A stretch of DNA of 64,000 nt. Origin: Favolaschia claudopus. Its lineage: Eukaryota > Basidiomycota > Agaricomycetes > Agaricales > Mycenaceae. Made by a program: the position numbers and the translations under genes. The notes under the pieces are model-generated. The model did not search any database, was not told where the DNA came from, and was given only the letters and a program-made list of their open reading frames with translations. Below, piece after piece: positions 21,727 to 33,471 of this stretch (position 1 is the first letter of the stretch; each line of letters starts with the position of its first letter). Location of the stretch: positions 1,178,001 to 1,242,000 of the forward strand of contig JAWWNJ010000075.1 in assembly GCA_037176885.1 (NCBI GenBank). The letters run 5' to 3'.

Positions 21727-23836
21727 TTTGCTCAAGAGATAGGCCGGATGGTGAGAGTGAAGGAAGAGAAGTGAAAACTCAAACAAACAAACAAAAAATT
21801 GTCAAACCGAACCACACTCACATTGGATCTTCGAGAGGATAAAATTTAGAGGCTCCAACTATCAATCAAGAAGACTGGGAGCAGGGGGGAATACGGCGAA
21901 GGAGTTGAACGAGTCTGAGGAAATTTATTTTGCTTTGTGGATCTCGTCTAATTTCAGCTTGACGTATCTGGAAAAATCTCTAACCTGAGAATCTGGTTGC
22001 GTCAAGGTTCGGTGCAGGTAAACATCTTTAGCTTACCAAATGAGTTAAATATCTTCTCTTTGCCTAGTAGATAAAACTGAAAAACTCGAACTTGGCTAGA
22101 AAGAAACTCAATTGAATACGGCAAAAAGCGTACCTAGTTCAAAGTCTTTCAATCTCAACTCGTTCAAGTCATTGATCGTCGCTCTGATCCCATCCACGAA
22201 TTCATGTTTCCTCACCGAGTCCGCATGACCTAAACATGTTGGTTGTCTATGTAAGGCGACGATGTGGAGAAAGTATAAGCGTCAAATTGGGAAACGAGAG
22301 AACCTGAATGCTGCACCTGAGTATCAAGTTTCAAGCACAAAGCAAAGAAACGAAGAACTTAAACTCTGTCTCAGTAAACAAAGGCCACCAGAAGCCTCAC
22401 CAGTTTCGGCAATGTAAGCCTCGTCTCCTCAGTAACCAGAGACTTATCCAGCATTGATGTGAGTCAAGGTAGGAAGACGAGAGGTTGGAGGAACTACCTA
22501 GTTTCTCAAGCTGCGGTCCAATACCTCATTGGTCTTGCATTATTTTCGTTCTCTATCAAGACTGGCTCAAGCAAATGACTTTGTGAGCGATTCAAAGGTA
22601 ACCAATGTAGTCTTGCTTTTGAATACACAGAGAACATTCGTTGCAGCATGAGAGGAGCCGAGCACCGAAAGAGAATCCCGAGATTGACCGAGAATTTGTT
22701 TTCTCTAGCACTTGAATTCAGCCAGAAGTCGATAGAGCACAAAGCAGAAGGGTCTTGGCAAGCAAGAAAGAAAAATTCTTCATTACTCATTGGCCCAAAG
22801 TCGGAGAGGTCGTCAAAGAGGTCGTAGTGAGAAAACAAGATGAGATTTCGTTACCTGATCCTTGTCTGATCGCACATCATGCCGCCCAATTCCGTCGATT
22901 GATCTGATCACACTCGAGCTCGGCTCTTCTGCTGTTATTTACTCGGAGATCTTTCCTGTACAATCCACTGCATCAGAAGGAACCCGGCTACCTTTCTCTC
23001 CCCCAGGCTATCTGGTGGCGTCGGATGCACTCGCTGGTAAGATCAAATCTCTGTTAAGTTCGAGCCAACTCAAGAGACTGCACTTCAACTTAGTGCGGAG
23101 TTTCAGCCTAGCGCACCCAAGTGACTATGGATCGGTTTCCCTGGTCTGTGAACACCTGGAAACCAGCTCTCTGGTTGACTTGCTGCATCATTCGGCTGTG
23201 ATACAAAAGAAAAAATCGGACCGATCAGCACAACACAATCGAGGTAAGCGAAAAATTGCCAGATTTGGTACGTCTGACTGTCGGCTCTCTTGCGAAGCCA
23301 AATTGCGGCAGTTCAGCTTAATTCTTTTTTAGTGAAGGCCAAAGACCATAAACTACGGTCTTAGAAGGTACTGGGACCTCCCTAATCGATATACTCCGCT
23401 CGAGAATCGGTGCAACACACACTTTGCTAAATTTGGTACGTCAGTCGGTAGCCCCTCTGCTCCGTCATAAAGAGGTACCTCAGCTTGATTCTTGTCTAGT
23501 AGGGTCGATATCATTCAAGCACTAGTATTGGAGAGAAAGAGTATTTAGATTTACTTGTGTTGGTAGCATAAGAATCCGAGCAAGCCCATCTCGGGTGAAT
23601 GCAAACTCGAGCAGCATCAACTTAAGAATCAACTCTGTGCTCTATTTAGAACTGGACATTCAAGTCGATTTCTGTAATCGGGTTGACTATCGGCCATGTA
23701 ATCAGGGAAGTTGAAATCAAGAACATCGGTTTCCCTGATTCAAAGCTTTGATCACAAATGGGTAAAAGGGAAATTCAAAGATAAAAATCCAAATTAACGA
23801 AAAAGAGCACAGACAGTATCTACAGTACACAGTACA
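21727..23836. other. KDZ interior without a supported gene
   Basis: About 2.1 kb, AT-richer than the neighbouring genes. A plus-strand frame (22862-23332) and a minus-strand frame (22838-22506) are open but have no recognisable motif and no ATG in a convincing setting. A direct repeat of about 100 bp is visible at roughly 23255-23335 and 23425-23510 (shared AAATTTGGTACGTC and CAGCTTnATTCTT). Promoter regions of the genes on either side may lie here. Confidence 0.4.
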
Positions 23837-24830
23837 TCAGGTTTCGGAGAAGGCCTTGGCCTCAGCAATATCTTTCATTACAGACAGCTCATAGACAGAC
23901 AGCCATGGTGAGTTCTGCGATGCACGGACTTTGAATGAATGTCAGTGGACTTGAATGAGATAAGGGATTTCGATACATACAATGAAGAGTTCCATCTCCG
24001 ACATGGCGATAAAGATACCAAGCTTCTGCAGGAATGATATTTGTCACTGAGTATGTAGTGGGATTTAGAAAATGAGCGGAAAGAAGAATAGAAATCGCAG
24101 CTTACAAGCAGCTCGTGCGCGGGGCCCATGGGATCTGAGAAATGCTTCGTATTCTGTGAAAAGATATAAAGACAGTTCTTCAGTCTTCCATCTCAACTTG
24201 AAGTAAGTAAAACAGTCACTGACCAATCTCGATCTGGCGATGAAGCGCATCCTCTTCGCATTCAAGGTGGGGGAATTCCGGAAGACTTGGCTTCTCTCTC
24301 TCTGTGTATGTCAGTCAGTGCTCAGGAAATGAATCAAAGGAAAATTAAGATCTCATACCTCCGTCTTCAGTATACAAAGCTAGAGAACATACAGTCAATC
24401 GGAGAGTCTGCGTCTGAATTCAATGGTACTAGCCTCCGAACCGGTCCCAGTATTTGCGGTACCCTGATGCAGCAGACGCAGCTTCGTAAGCAATTGCACG
24501 TCTATTTGCTTCGACTGCATTCTTGTTCAAGTCTGTCTTGGGGAATGGAAGCGGTGCGGAGTCCGGAGCAGGCAAGTCTCGGTTTCGATATTGAGTACGA
24601 AGAAAGTAGCGATTAACTTGAGAAGCTTGTTTAATTGTTTCCAGAGGCAGAGAAACGTTGTTCATACCATCAGGCAAAGCGGGTGGCATGAGAAGCTTGT
24701 TGGAAGTGTAGCTAGTGATTAGGGTCTGAATCTTCCGACGCGGTGCTGAAGCTCGCAAGGCAGTTTCCCTTAGCAGAGGAACGGAAGCAGCCCGAAGAAC
24801 AGGAAAGAATTTGGTGAGGGTGGTTTGCAT
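23837..24830 (-). CDS. KDZ cargo protein, unknown family
   Basis: The gene begins at ATG 24830 with MQTTLTKFFPVLRAASVPLL and a long first exon (to about 24458) rich in Ala, Pro and Asn. Short exons follow that can be joined in phase through PSLPEFPHLECEEDALHRQI and EAFLRSHGPRARAA to a last exon that ends SVYELSVMKDIAEAKAFSET at 23837. The total is about 260-280 residues. The first residues could form an amphipathic, mitochondrial-type presequence (Arg and Leu rich, no acidic residue in the first 20). One joint (about 24070-24130) is less certain. The family is not recognised. It is placed between the transposase and the large cargo gene on the same strand. Confidence 0.5.
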
Positions 24831-25101
24831 GGTAGTCGGTGAAGAGTGAGGGGTCAATGATTAGATTTCACGGTGGAATTTATAGTAGCCAAATATGCTG
24901 TCTTCCTAATCCAGAAGACAATACGCTGTCAGCCTGAAAAATGCCGGACAATGAGAAGACACCTACTAGTACTGTGTACGGCCACCAGAAGTTGTCATTG
25001 TTCGAAAAGGCTCGTGCAGAGAGTTGGGTGGCATGTTGGTAGACTTGTACAAGTCTTTTTGCGGAGGGAGTAGTGTGCGGTGCGAGAAAGTAAAAGGCTG
25101 A

Positions 25102-28100
25102 TCAATTAAAGAAATCGTCCTCGTCATCCACAACAACCCCAGAATTGCGGTAATTATCCGCTCGTTCTACAGTAGCTATGATATGAAGCAAATCCTCACC
25201 ATCTGCAGCTTCAGCCTCTTCGTCCTCTTCATCAGCCATCTCGTCTGCCTCCTCCCCCTCTTCATCGTACTCCCCTATGTAGGAATGATGTGCTGAGATC
25301 GCGGGTGTAGCGGCGAGATGCTCGTACTCAAGAACCTCGGCATCGGTCGGACCCCATGGAGGGAGATCTGACGTGTCGATAGGTATGCGAGAGAGAGGGC
25401 GCTGCCAAAGAACATAGAGTTTGAGGAGCTGTTCCCTTTTGCGCTGGAATTGGTACTTGATTGGGCCTGTTCGTTATTGAAAGCAGTCAGATAGAGAACA
25501 TTGAAAACAAGCTATATTGACACACCTTCATCCGTGAATTCTATCAAATCCAAAACACCTTGCCATTCTGCTGCGAACCAGATTTGCAAATGGCGCCGCT
25601 CACGCAAAAGCCGATGTTGCTCTTCGTCACAACGATCATTCTGTAGCATCCAGCGGATGCCAGAACGGACGTTCTCGTCGCGGAGCCAAAGCGGAGCATA
25701 ATCGTCATCTGTCAAGCCAAGCTCCTGCCAGATGTCATCGTCAATATCCAACTCATAGATGCCTTTCGCAGGAATTTCTCGCGGCGCAACCACTCCAACC
25801 GGGGCTTTCTTCGAGTTGATCAAATTAGCGATTTTTTTGCACGTATCGTTGTAAGATTTGACGAGACGGGAAATCGTTGGTTCACGGCGCTTGATAGCAT
25901 CAAGGACATGTTCGTTACGCTGGTTGTCTAGAATGAAATAAGATACCGGCCTACTTAGAGAAAGGTGCAGTCCTCACATACCGCTTTTGGAAACACGAGC
26001 ACGGCGCTCAATCGGGTCAAACTCGAATTTACGATCCTTAAGCCTGGCTAGCAACCGATCCTTATATGCCACAGCATCCATTTTCGCGGTATAATAGTCA
26101 CCGTGTTGCAATTTCTCCAATACTGTGGCATCATTGACCCCGAGCTTCTGTTCCAGCTGAGTTGCCCGCCGCTTCTCTGTCTGGTAAGAAGAGCGGGTAG
26201 AATCTATGTTCATTTCGGCATATTGACGAGCCGTTGGAAGCGCATTGTCGTCTAGTAGAGTCTCCTCAAGTGAGGTGAGACGTTTGAAGAGTGTCTCCGC
26301 CTTCCTTCTTGACTCCAGAATGGTCTCGACGGCTGCAACACCCCGCTTCTTCGAACGTCCTACAAGTAGAGAATTCATGCGTTAATAAGGGTGGCAATGA
26401 AAGAAAGCGAAAGCGAGACTCAACGCTGAAGAGGTTTGGTTTGAGTAGCGACCTGGTCTTTGAATTGTAGACGAAGCACTCCAACTGTGATTCCGCATTT
26501 CTCAAGACCAGCTTTCGCTTCACGGCGCTTCTCTTCCATGTGGTGGTATCGCCTAACTAACCAATCGACCAAACCGAAGAAATTGGACTCCGCATTATAA
26601 CGGAGTTGCATGTCCAACGTGTAGATGCGATGGTGGGACTGTTGATCGATGAGTACTGGGGATGAAAATCAAGGAAATGTACTCACACCGACACACGAAG
26701 AACTGGAACAAGAGACATGATCCCTTTCCAGAGACGTTCACAACCCTCACCGTTCGTGAACCCAAATCCAATGCATTTGAGGGGGTGATAGATGAGCTGG
26801 CATGGCCACCGGTGGCCAAATGCGTGAAATACTGATACACCGAAATGAATGCGATCGAGGTAGCGAGAAAGAAATCCAAACTTGACGCATGATCGGTGAA
26901 GAATGCAGGCTACATCATACAGAAAGCCCACCCGTATGTCTGCTGGAAGGTGCTGAAATAGCATCTCGATGAGAAGCAAAATGTAGAACTGTTTCTCGCC
27001 TGCCGTTCGCATGTTCACAACGAACAACGGGCGATCGTGTCGACAGACCAAAGCCATGAGGCCAGTGTCATCGAAATATTTCGTGCTGGCCTTCTCCCGT
27101 TTCTCGTCTGCGGCTTTGAATGAAGCTTCACACTCATCGAGAACTGACTGGGGCACCTTCATCACCCCATCATATCCATCTTCCCCCTCGTCGACCCGAG
27201 CTTGCTTCTTCTTTCGTGGTTTGGGCAAGCCGCATTAAATCGACATAATCGTTCATCTCATCTGCGAGAGACTCCGAGACGAAATAAGATGCAGGATGGG
27301 AGAGGGGTGGGTCACGGCATCCCTTTCGTTTTCGATGCTTTTGGACAAAATTCCCGTCACCGCAATTTGCTACATCGATGGCCTGTGAGGGGTCGTGCTT
27401 GAGACCTGCAAAGCAGAGCGGGCAGCGTTCAATGAGGTAGTCGCTCGGTCGGGCACGGGGTGGGGGATCAGGAAATGGATTGATTGGAGTAGATGGAGAT
27501 TCATCGTCACTGTTATCATCATCCGAGACGATGCTACGTGCTCGTTTTCGACCAGTGATAGCGGGAGTTATAAGTAGGGTCTCAGGTGGCGAAGAGGTGT
27601 GTTGAGCAGTGTCTGATGGTGGAGAACCCGGGTCATCGACGTCATCAGAAGGAACAGATTCAGAGGTCGGTGGCACCGGATCCGAAGAGAGGTGTATGCC
27701 TCGTGCTGTGCGTACAAGGTTGTCGATTGTATTTTGGGTAATATTACAGAGGTGTGTGTACCACTGCAATGCATGCCCGAAGCGTCGACGCAATGTATTC
27801 TACCAGGAATCAGTGAGCAGAAGCAAAGAAGAACAAATGAATATAGTTCGTGTACCTCAAAATCCAGCTTGTATCCACGTTTCATTAACGACAGTTCGAG
27901 CGCCTTTGAAAATGCTGAAACATTCGGTGGCATTTCGAGGAAAAGATGTCGCACAAAGTCAAGGACTTCGATATCATGGCAAGATCAGGGACGCTTCGGA
28001 CTGGCAGGAAAAAGACCTGCTCTCAACAGAATCTCCGGAGCTGTTGAGCAAGCACAGACGGAAATCTTGATCTGTTCAAGAGCTGGATAGAAGATGAGTA

Positions 28101-28556
28101 AGGGAAGATTTCAAGCTGGCTCTGTTTCGTACCAGTCATACGAACAACATATACTTGCAGAAGCCGTCGCTTCACTGGCTGGTGGTCGCCTCGAAGCGGA
28201 CATGTACAAGGTGTCGAGTCGTCAACAGTCAAGCGCCCCATATCACGAAAGGATTCGGTGGTGTACAGCAACTTTAGCAAGAGGGGTTGAAGCTTTGGAA
28301 TGATTTCGTTCGTCCAGGCCTGTGCTTGCTTAGCTCTTTTTGAGACTCGAATACCAGGGATAGAAGTGGCATCCAAGTCATTGAATGGTGGGTGGTCGGA
28401 AATCACTTCAGGGTGGTTGTTTAGTTTTGGTGAGAGTTCACAGCGCCTACTAGACCGAAAAGGTCTTTGCGCAAGGTTGTTTCGGTTCGCAAGATACACG
28501 AGTGCTTGGGCCTTCCTATGGTCAGGTTTCTGAAGAGGATGGTGGATGCCTTGCAC
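25102..28556 (-). CDS. KDZ transposase, frame broken twice
   Basis: The order of conserved KDZ blocks is complete: KRAKQAQAWTNEIIPKLQ, a CxC block, LLRAGLFPASP, LEMPPNVSAFSKALE, TLRRRFGHALQWY, the zinc-type CPLCFAG...DGNFVQKH, KVPQSVLDECEASFKAADEK, LYDVACILHRSC, HAFGHRWPCQ, GEGCERLW, a coiled-coil C-terminal half with QTKPL, then VRSGIRWMLQNDRCDEEQ and an acidic tail ending at 25102. KDZ transposases cut and paste the element that carries them. Introns of 45-65 nt fit between most blocks. Two breaks remain: an in-frame TGA at 27985-27987 (consistent with paired +1/-1 indels around a CCC run) and a one-base frame change near 27225. Either the copy is dead or these are sequence errors. The N-terminal start is uncertain (28556 is a lower-confidence choice). 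Confidence 0.85.
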
Positions 28557-29087
28557 ACGGAACGGACGGTGATCCGAGGATCGAGCTGCGAGGGTGCCAT
28601 TCCGACGGCTTCCACTTCAGATTGAGTCAATCGCATCAGTGTGCAAGGGGCAAAGTCGAGGAAGTCTTTGACGAAGTAGGAGAAGAGGCAATAATCAATT
28701 TACGGCACCCCTTCGGGCCGGAACGTTTCCGGATGGAAATCGGGAATTCTTTCGGCCGTATCGGACTTGACATAGACTTAGGATTTAAACACGACTTAAA
28801 CTATCAGAACTGATTCTGAAGCTGACTCAGGCTGTGGGATTGCTCGAGATAGAGTAGATGGAGCCTCAAATTTCTGAGAAGGAATGCAATGTGAATCAGA
28901 CGAGCCACCAGAATTTGAATGAGTCAGTGGATGATGAAACAACAGAGCGGGTGCAAATTTTCCAATTTTCAGGCTCAGATGTCGAGTAGGTAAAAGTTGC
29001 TGGCACTTTGAATTGACTATAATATTTCCCGGCCTACAATCTATCTATAACCCTGCGAGAAATTATCTCTCAAAACCACTGAGTGGA
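28557..29087. other. transposase upstream region
   Basis: No gene is supported. It probably holds the transposase promoter and perhaps an unrecognised first exon. Confidence 0.4.
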
Positions 29088-29445
29088 TGAATCCATTGTA
29101 CTAGCCCGAAGCTTGTTTCCACCCAAACCGCCAGGATGTATCCATCAACAACCTGCAATTGTCTTTGGACTGTTCCATGGCCAATGGAAAGGCCCATTGG
29201 TATTGAACGAAATGGTGGATGCATTCACTGCGGATGAGCTTGAATACATCCACTGAGAGCTGGATGAATACAAGGTGTTCGGATGCGAGCTGGGATCCAT
29301 TCATGCTGTGTGTATTGAATGGATCCAAACCCAACATGGATGTATCCCCCAGTGTATGGAGGCATACCTGAACAGTAAGCCCTGGATACATCCAAAACTT
29401 CTCTTGAACTCATCCACCGGAGGTCAGAAGAATTTGGATCAACCC
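29088..29445. promoter_or_regulatory. right subterminal motif cluster of the KDZ element
   Basis: About ten copies of GGATNNATCC-type words (GGATGTATCC, GAATACATCC, GGATCCATTC, GGATACATCC) in 360 bp mirror the left cluster. They are candidate transposase-binding sites. Confidence 0.6.
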
Positions 29446-30092
29446 ACCGACTTTTGTGGCCACGCCGTAACGGCGCTTAGTACTTGTAGTCCAATGGTAG
29501 TTGGATTAGGGTGAAAAAAGCCTCTGATTCGACTCAATTTCTTCTGGTGATCAAGCCCGCAGTAGGAATGCGCGATCTCGGCGAAAATTACCAAATTCCG
29601 GGGAAGTCCTAAAGCTTTTGATTGATCCGAAATGGACTGCTGAGCCACGTACTACTCAAGACGTATAAACATTAACTAGTCTCATAAGATATGCTTAAAC
29701 CGATGGCTCTCTGGCAGAGAAGTACTGAACTTGGATTTGAATTGATTTCCTGAAAGTACCGGAGCAAAATTTGGCCAGGTCTCGGTGTATGAACTGCTAG
29801 TGTGGCTAGAACTTGTTCCATGCCAGTGCTCGTTACTATGAACGGATTTTTTAAAAGTCTCGCCCAGTGAGTTCAAAAAGAAGTGCAAGGTCAGAATATT
29901 GACTTTCAACCCAATTTCAACCCCTTGCCAGTGAACGTCAGTTTCTAGTTCTCAAATAAATCTAATGTACTCTTGTAATTGCTTCTAATTGACTACACGA
30001 TTCTATTGTGTATCTACAAGGCAAGAGCGTTGAACATAACTCAATCGATGTACAAGTAATTTCCCAATCAATTTGTTGCATTCCCCATATCT

Positions 30093-30283
30093 AATCTGGA
30101 AGCATCCAACGTCCGCGTGACGTGACAGTTTGGACGCATTCAGCCGTGGCGAAATGGATGCGTCCAGAATACTGGAAGCGCCCAACGCCGTGGACTTCTT
30201 CCATGGATCCGCACCTCTCTAGGTACAATACCTCACTGGATGTATTAAACCTTGTGAGGTCTAGGTTGAGGGTGACTGAGGTG
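30093..30283 (-). repeat. right terminal inverted repeat of the KDZ element
   Basis: Inverted counterpart of 14529-14720. It ends GGGTGACTGAGGTG at 30283, next to the 8-bp target copy ATCTCCTT. Confidence 0.9.
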
Positions 30284-32460
30284 ATCTCCTTCTGTTAGCT
30301 CGTTTTACAAACAATCCACGGAGATAACTTGCCCGTTCGACTCGGGGTCGAGGCATGAGTTGGCGATCTGAGTGCTTTTTCTCAGGCTCTCATCGTCTGT
30401 TCATTGTGGTCCGGCACTAGCGCTGTCTGTCTGTGCGGCTCTATTGATTTTATTCAGATTAATAGTATGAAGTCCCGGAGTCCCGGTACTCACTTCGATC
30501 TCGATCTTCTTGCTTCCAACGTATCAACCCTCAAAGCGGTCAACAGTAATCCTATAATATGTACGTTGCGCTCACTTCCGCATCTCAGGCTTTCAACTGA
30601 TTTCATCGTCCACACCGCTCTAACTTTTCTCATGGTCCCAATCGAATGTCTCAACAGTGGTGGGCACCACATCTTCGACAAATAGCAGTTAGGAATCTCA
30701 ACGCGCCTCTCCAGCCCATCTCAGGCGCAGTTCGTTGCACTCGCTAGAAGAGGATCAAATCTTAATTGTCCATCTTCGGCGCCCTGGGCTGCAGCACTCT
30801 CCCTCTTTCCCTCGCTCAAAGTCGAAGAGGTGACATCCTGTTCGACTCGGGGCCGGAGGCATAGTCTGAGGTATTGACTTTTGGTCCCCCTTTTTGGGGC
30901 TACTTTCCCTGCCATTCCTCTCGAAATCTTGTCAAAAACGCGAGATTCGAGAAGGTACACAGTGTTCGGACGTGCATAAGCACATGTACAGCACCTCTTC
31001 CCTCCATCCTCTGGCTCGCACAGACAAATCAATAGAAGTCTCGATTCCGGTGGGTATCGCACCCGTATCGCTCAAAATCCTTTGGACGTGGTATACTTAT
31101 TCGGAGACAACCCGTTCGACTCGGGGTCGAGGCATGTCGCGGACGCACCATTTTTTCCTCCGCCTTTTCCTCCCTATCCTTCCGTTCACTACTGATTTTC
31201 CTATGCCCGCACCGTCATTCGTGCTTCGATTCTGATTGCAAAAACAAGACATAACGGTGCGTTCAAATTTCATTCGTACCCTTCGATTTTCAACACACGC
31301 ATCTTAACTCTTTGCTCCAGCCACTGACTTGCAGGAACAATGAAATAAAACGAGCCTCGACTGCGGTGGGTACCGCTTCTCCTGCTGTTTGTACGTTGAC
31401 ACCTCTCCTAATGATACGCGGAGACAACCCGTTCGACCCGGAATCGGAGCCTGGACGAGTTCTTCCATGTTTTGCTTTGCATTCCGTTCTCTGCTCTTCC
31501 GTTCCCTGCCTCTTCCCCAGTGGTGCTCATTCATCATTTCGGTTCCAGTGTGCTCATTCATTCATTTTTCCATTGCAGTCGGATTCGCAAAACTACCAAA
31601 GCAACTCAAGAGCTGGATTGTGGGCATGCATATGTGCAGGCATCATTATTCGGAACACAAGCCTCGTCAGCGGTGGGTACCGCATCTCTTTCTGTTAGCG
31701 CGAATGGCCGGAAGATACCCGGAGATAACCCGTTCGACTCGGGTGAAGGCATAAACACAAGATTCTTCATTTTTTGTTCTGCTTCCCTTCCCTTCCTTGC
31801 TCAGTTAATCTCATTAATTTAAATTCGCTTCCCGGGCATGCAGCAACACTTCCGTCTACAATTGAATCCCATCTCGATCTCCCATACCTGGTCAAGTATC
31901 CCAACTCCTCAAAGGGCGTCGCAATACCAGATCTTGACTGCAATGCAGTTGGCATAACCCTTTCGAACACAAGAAGGTGCGTTTCGATTTCACGTATGCT
32001 CGTTGGTCTTCCGCACAAGCACGTTGCTTCAAGTTCACAATCAAACCAAGCAAGCCTCGACAGCGGTGGGCACCGCATCTCCTCTGCATAGTTCGCTCGC
32101 GGTATGCCCAGAGACAAATCCGTTCGACTCGGGTTGTAGGCCATAAACGAGTTCTTCAATTGTTTCTACCTTTCCCCTTCCTTTCCCTTTCACCCTTCGC
32201 TGGTCATTTACCCATCCCTCCCGCATTCATTATTCAATTCCAATCGCAAAGCTCAACCCCACACAGGACACGATCTTCGACGCTCACAACTGGAAAAAGA
32301 TAAACTCGAGTCCTTCCTCTTAAATCTGACTCTCACACTCCGATACAAGCTTGAAAATCAGCCTCGTCAACGGTCGGAACCGCATCTCCTTCTCTTAGCG
32401 AAAGTGTTTACCAAGATGCGCGGAGACAACCCGTTCGATTCGGGTCGAAGCATTGCCGCG
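30284..32460. repeat. right part of the tRNA-like (SINE-like) repeat array
   Basis: The array begins with the 3' half of the unit split by the KDZ element (30284 to about 30354). More units follow, with B-boxes GTTCGA(C/T)(T/C)C at 30335, 30840, 31114, 31431, 31732, 32122 and 32433. Fuller cores are at about 31038-31135, 31354-31450, 31661-31752, 32054-32142 and 32361-32453. Each core begins (G)CCTCGnC, has a GCGGTGGGTACCGC-like D-arm, then CTCC...GGAGA, then a perfect or near-perfect T-arm (ACCCG TTCGACT CGGGT at 31729-31745), and is usually followed within 30 nt by a T-tract. Spacing is 270-510 bp. No copy is a standard tRNA; tRNA-derived SINEs or tandem Pol III units are the best reading. 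Confidence 0.65.
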
Positions 32461-33471
32461 TCTGAGGGTCATTTTTGTTCTTCAAGTTCACCTAGGTATA
32501 CTTACTAGTGCTAGCTTTCGAATTACTCACGCGGCTCGTACAGACGATCAGCTAAACCTTCCAAATTCCACCCCGCTTGAATACTCGAAAGCTCTGGCTG
32601 TGCCAGCTAAAACCTTGCTTGTTGAAAACAAAAATTTACTGTGAGCCAGTTTTCATAATCTGCCATGCATCTTCTGACGGAGTTTGGATTCTGAGTCTCT
32701 GAGATCATCGCGCCGTCAACCCCGACCCAAGCTGGGGTGCAGCTGAGCGCTGAGCTGTCTCCAAGGAGTCCTAACTACCGCTCCCTCAGATCACTTCGAA
32801 TTCATGATAATATCCGACGGAATCGCTCGGAATATTCGAATCTCCAAAAGATCAACTCATGCCAAACTCATGCTACCACAATCGCGACACTTGATCATGG
32901 CAATTGAAAGCAGATTTCTCTCGGTCAACATGAACTGACGATTGGTCGCACGAATCCGAGGCACAATATCGATATCTTTGCATGTCAACTGTCTCGTTTC
33001 TTTACAATTTCTCTCATCGAACCCTCGAATGACTGAATTCCCTGCACTGTTTCTTCCTGATCAAATGAATATTCAAGCACCTGCACCTACACCAAGCCCA
33101 CGTCTCTGCTGCCTGCCGCTGTTTAGAATGGTGACTCTGGCTGCGAGAAAATGGGACACCCGCACGCGCTCGTTTGACGCGAGTCGCTCCCCGAACTCAC
33201 AGGAACGGGCATCTATAATCTTCTATGATCTTCCTCATAAATGAATTCAAGCTTTATCTGAGCTCAAGCCTCAAGGTTACTGTATAGTGCCAATTCAATC
33301 TGAAAATGCCGAACCGCCGGCGGTGGTTTCTCGGAACGCGATCTCATGCTCTATCTCGTACCACAAGCACCACAGAACTGAAATCAATCAATGAGAGGGG
33401 GTTTTAGTGGGTATACGGCCCGCTACTCGTAATGACGGAGTAGGATGAGCACAAAACGGCCAGAGTCCCAC
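32461..33471. other. gene-free stretch
   Basis: No supported gene. A very degenerate tRNA-like tail (CGCTCGTTTGACGCGAGTCG at about 33168-33187) may be a last eroded array unit. Confidence 0.4.

Larger units (their letters stand above)
14521..30291. mobile_element. KDZ DNA transposon, 15.8 kb, with target duplications
   Basis: The element proper is 14529-30283 (15,755 bp). Its ends are inverted copies that begin CACCTCAGTCACCC. The first 47 bp are identical and similarity continues for about 190 bp. It is flanked by ATCGCCTT (14521-14528) and ATCTCCTT (30284-30291), an 8-bp target duplication with one mismatch. Inside lies a KDZ transposase gene (25102 to about 28556, minus) plus three cargo genes. 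Dense GGATNNATCC-type palindromes lie near both ends. KDZ elements (including Zisupton) are known for 8-bp duplications, large size and passenger genes, and are abundant in Agaricomycetes. The element splits one copy of the tRNA-like repeat, which proves insertion. Confidence 0.9.

Noticed and set aside
22862..23332. Plus-strand open frame of 156 residues inside the KDZ element
   Set aside because: It begins with TTG, has no motif, and its end contains intron-like and direct-repeat sequence.
29475..29530. tRNA-like A-box (TAGTCCAATGGTAG) and GATTCGACTC
   Set aside because: The A-box fits well, but the T-stem does not pair and no acceptor stem can be built; treated as chance or a fossil within the KDZ end.
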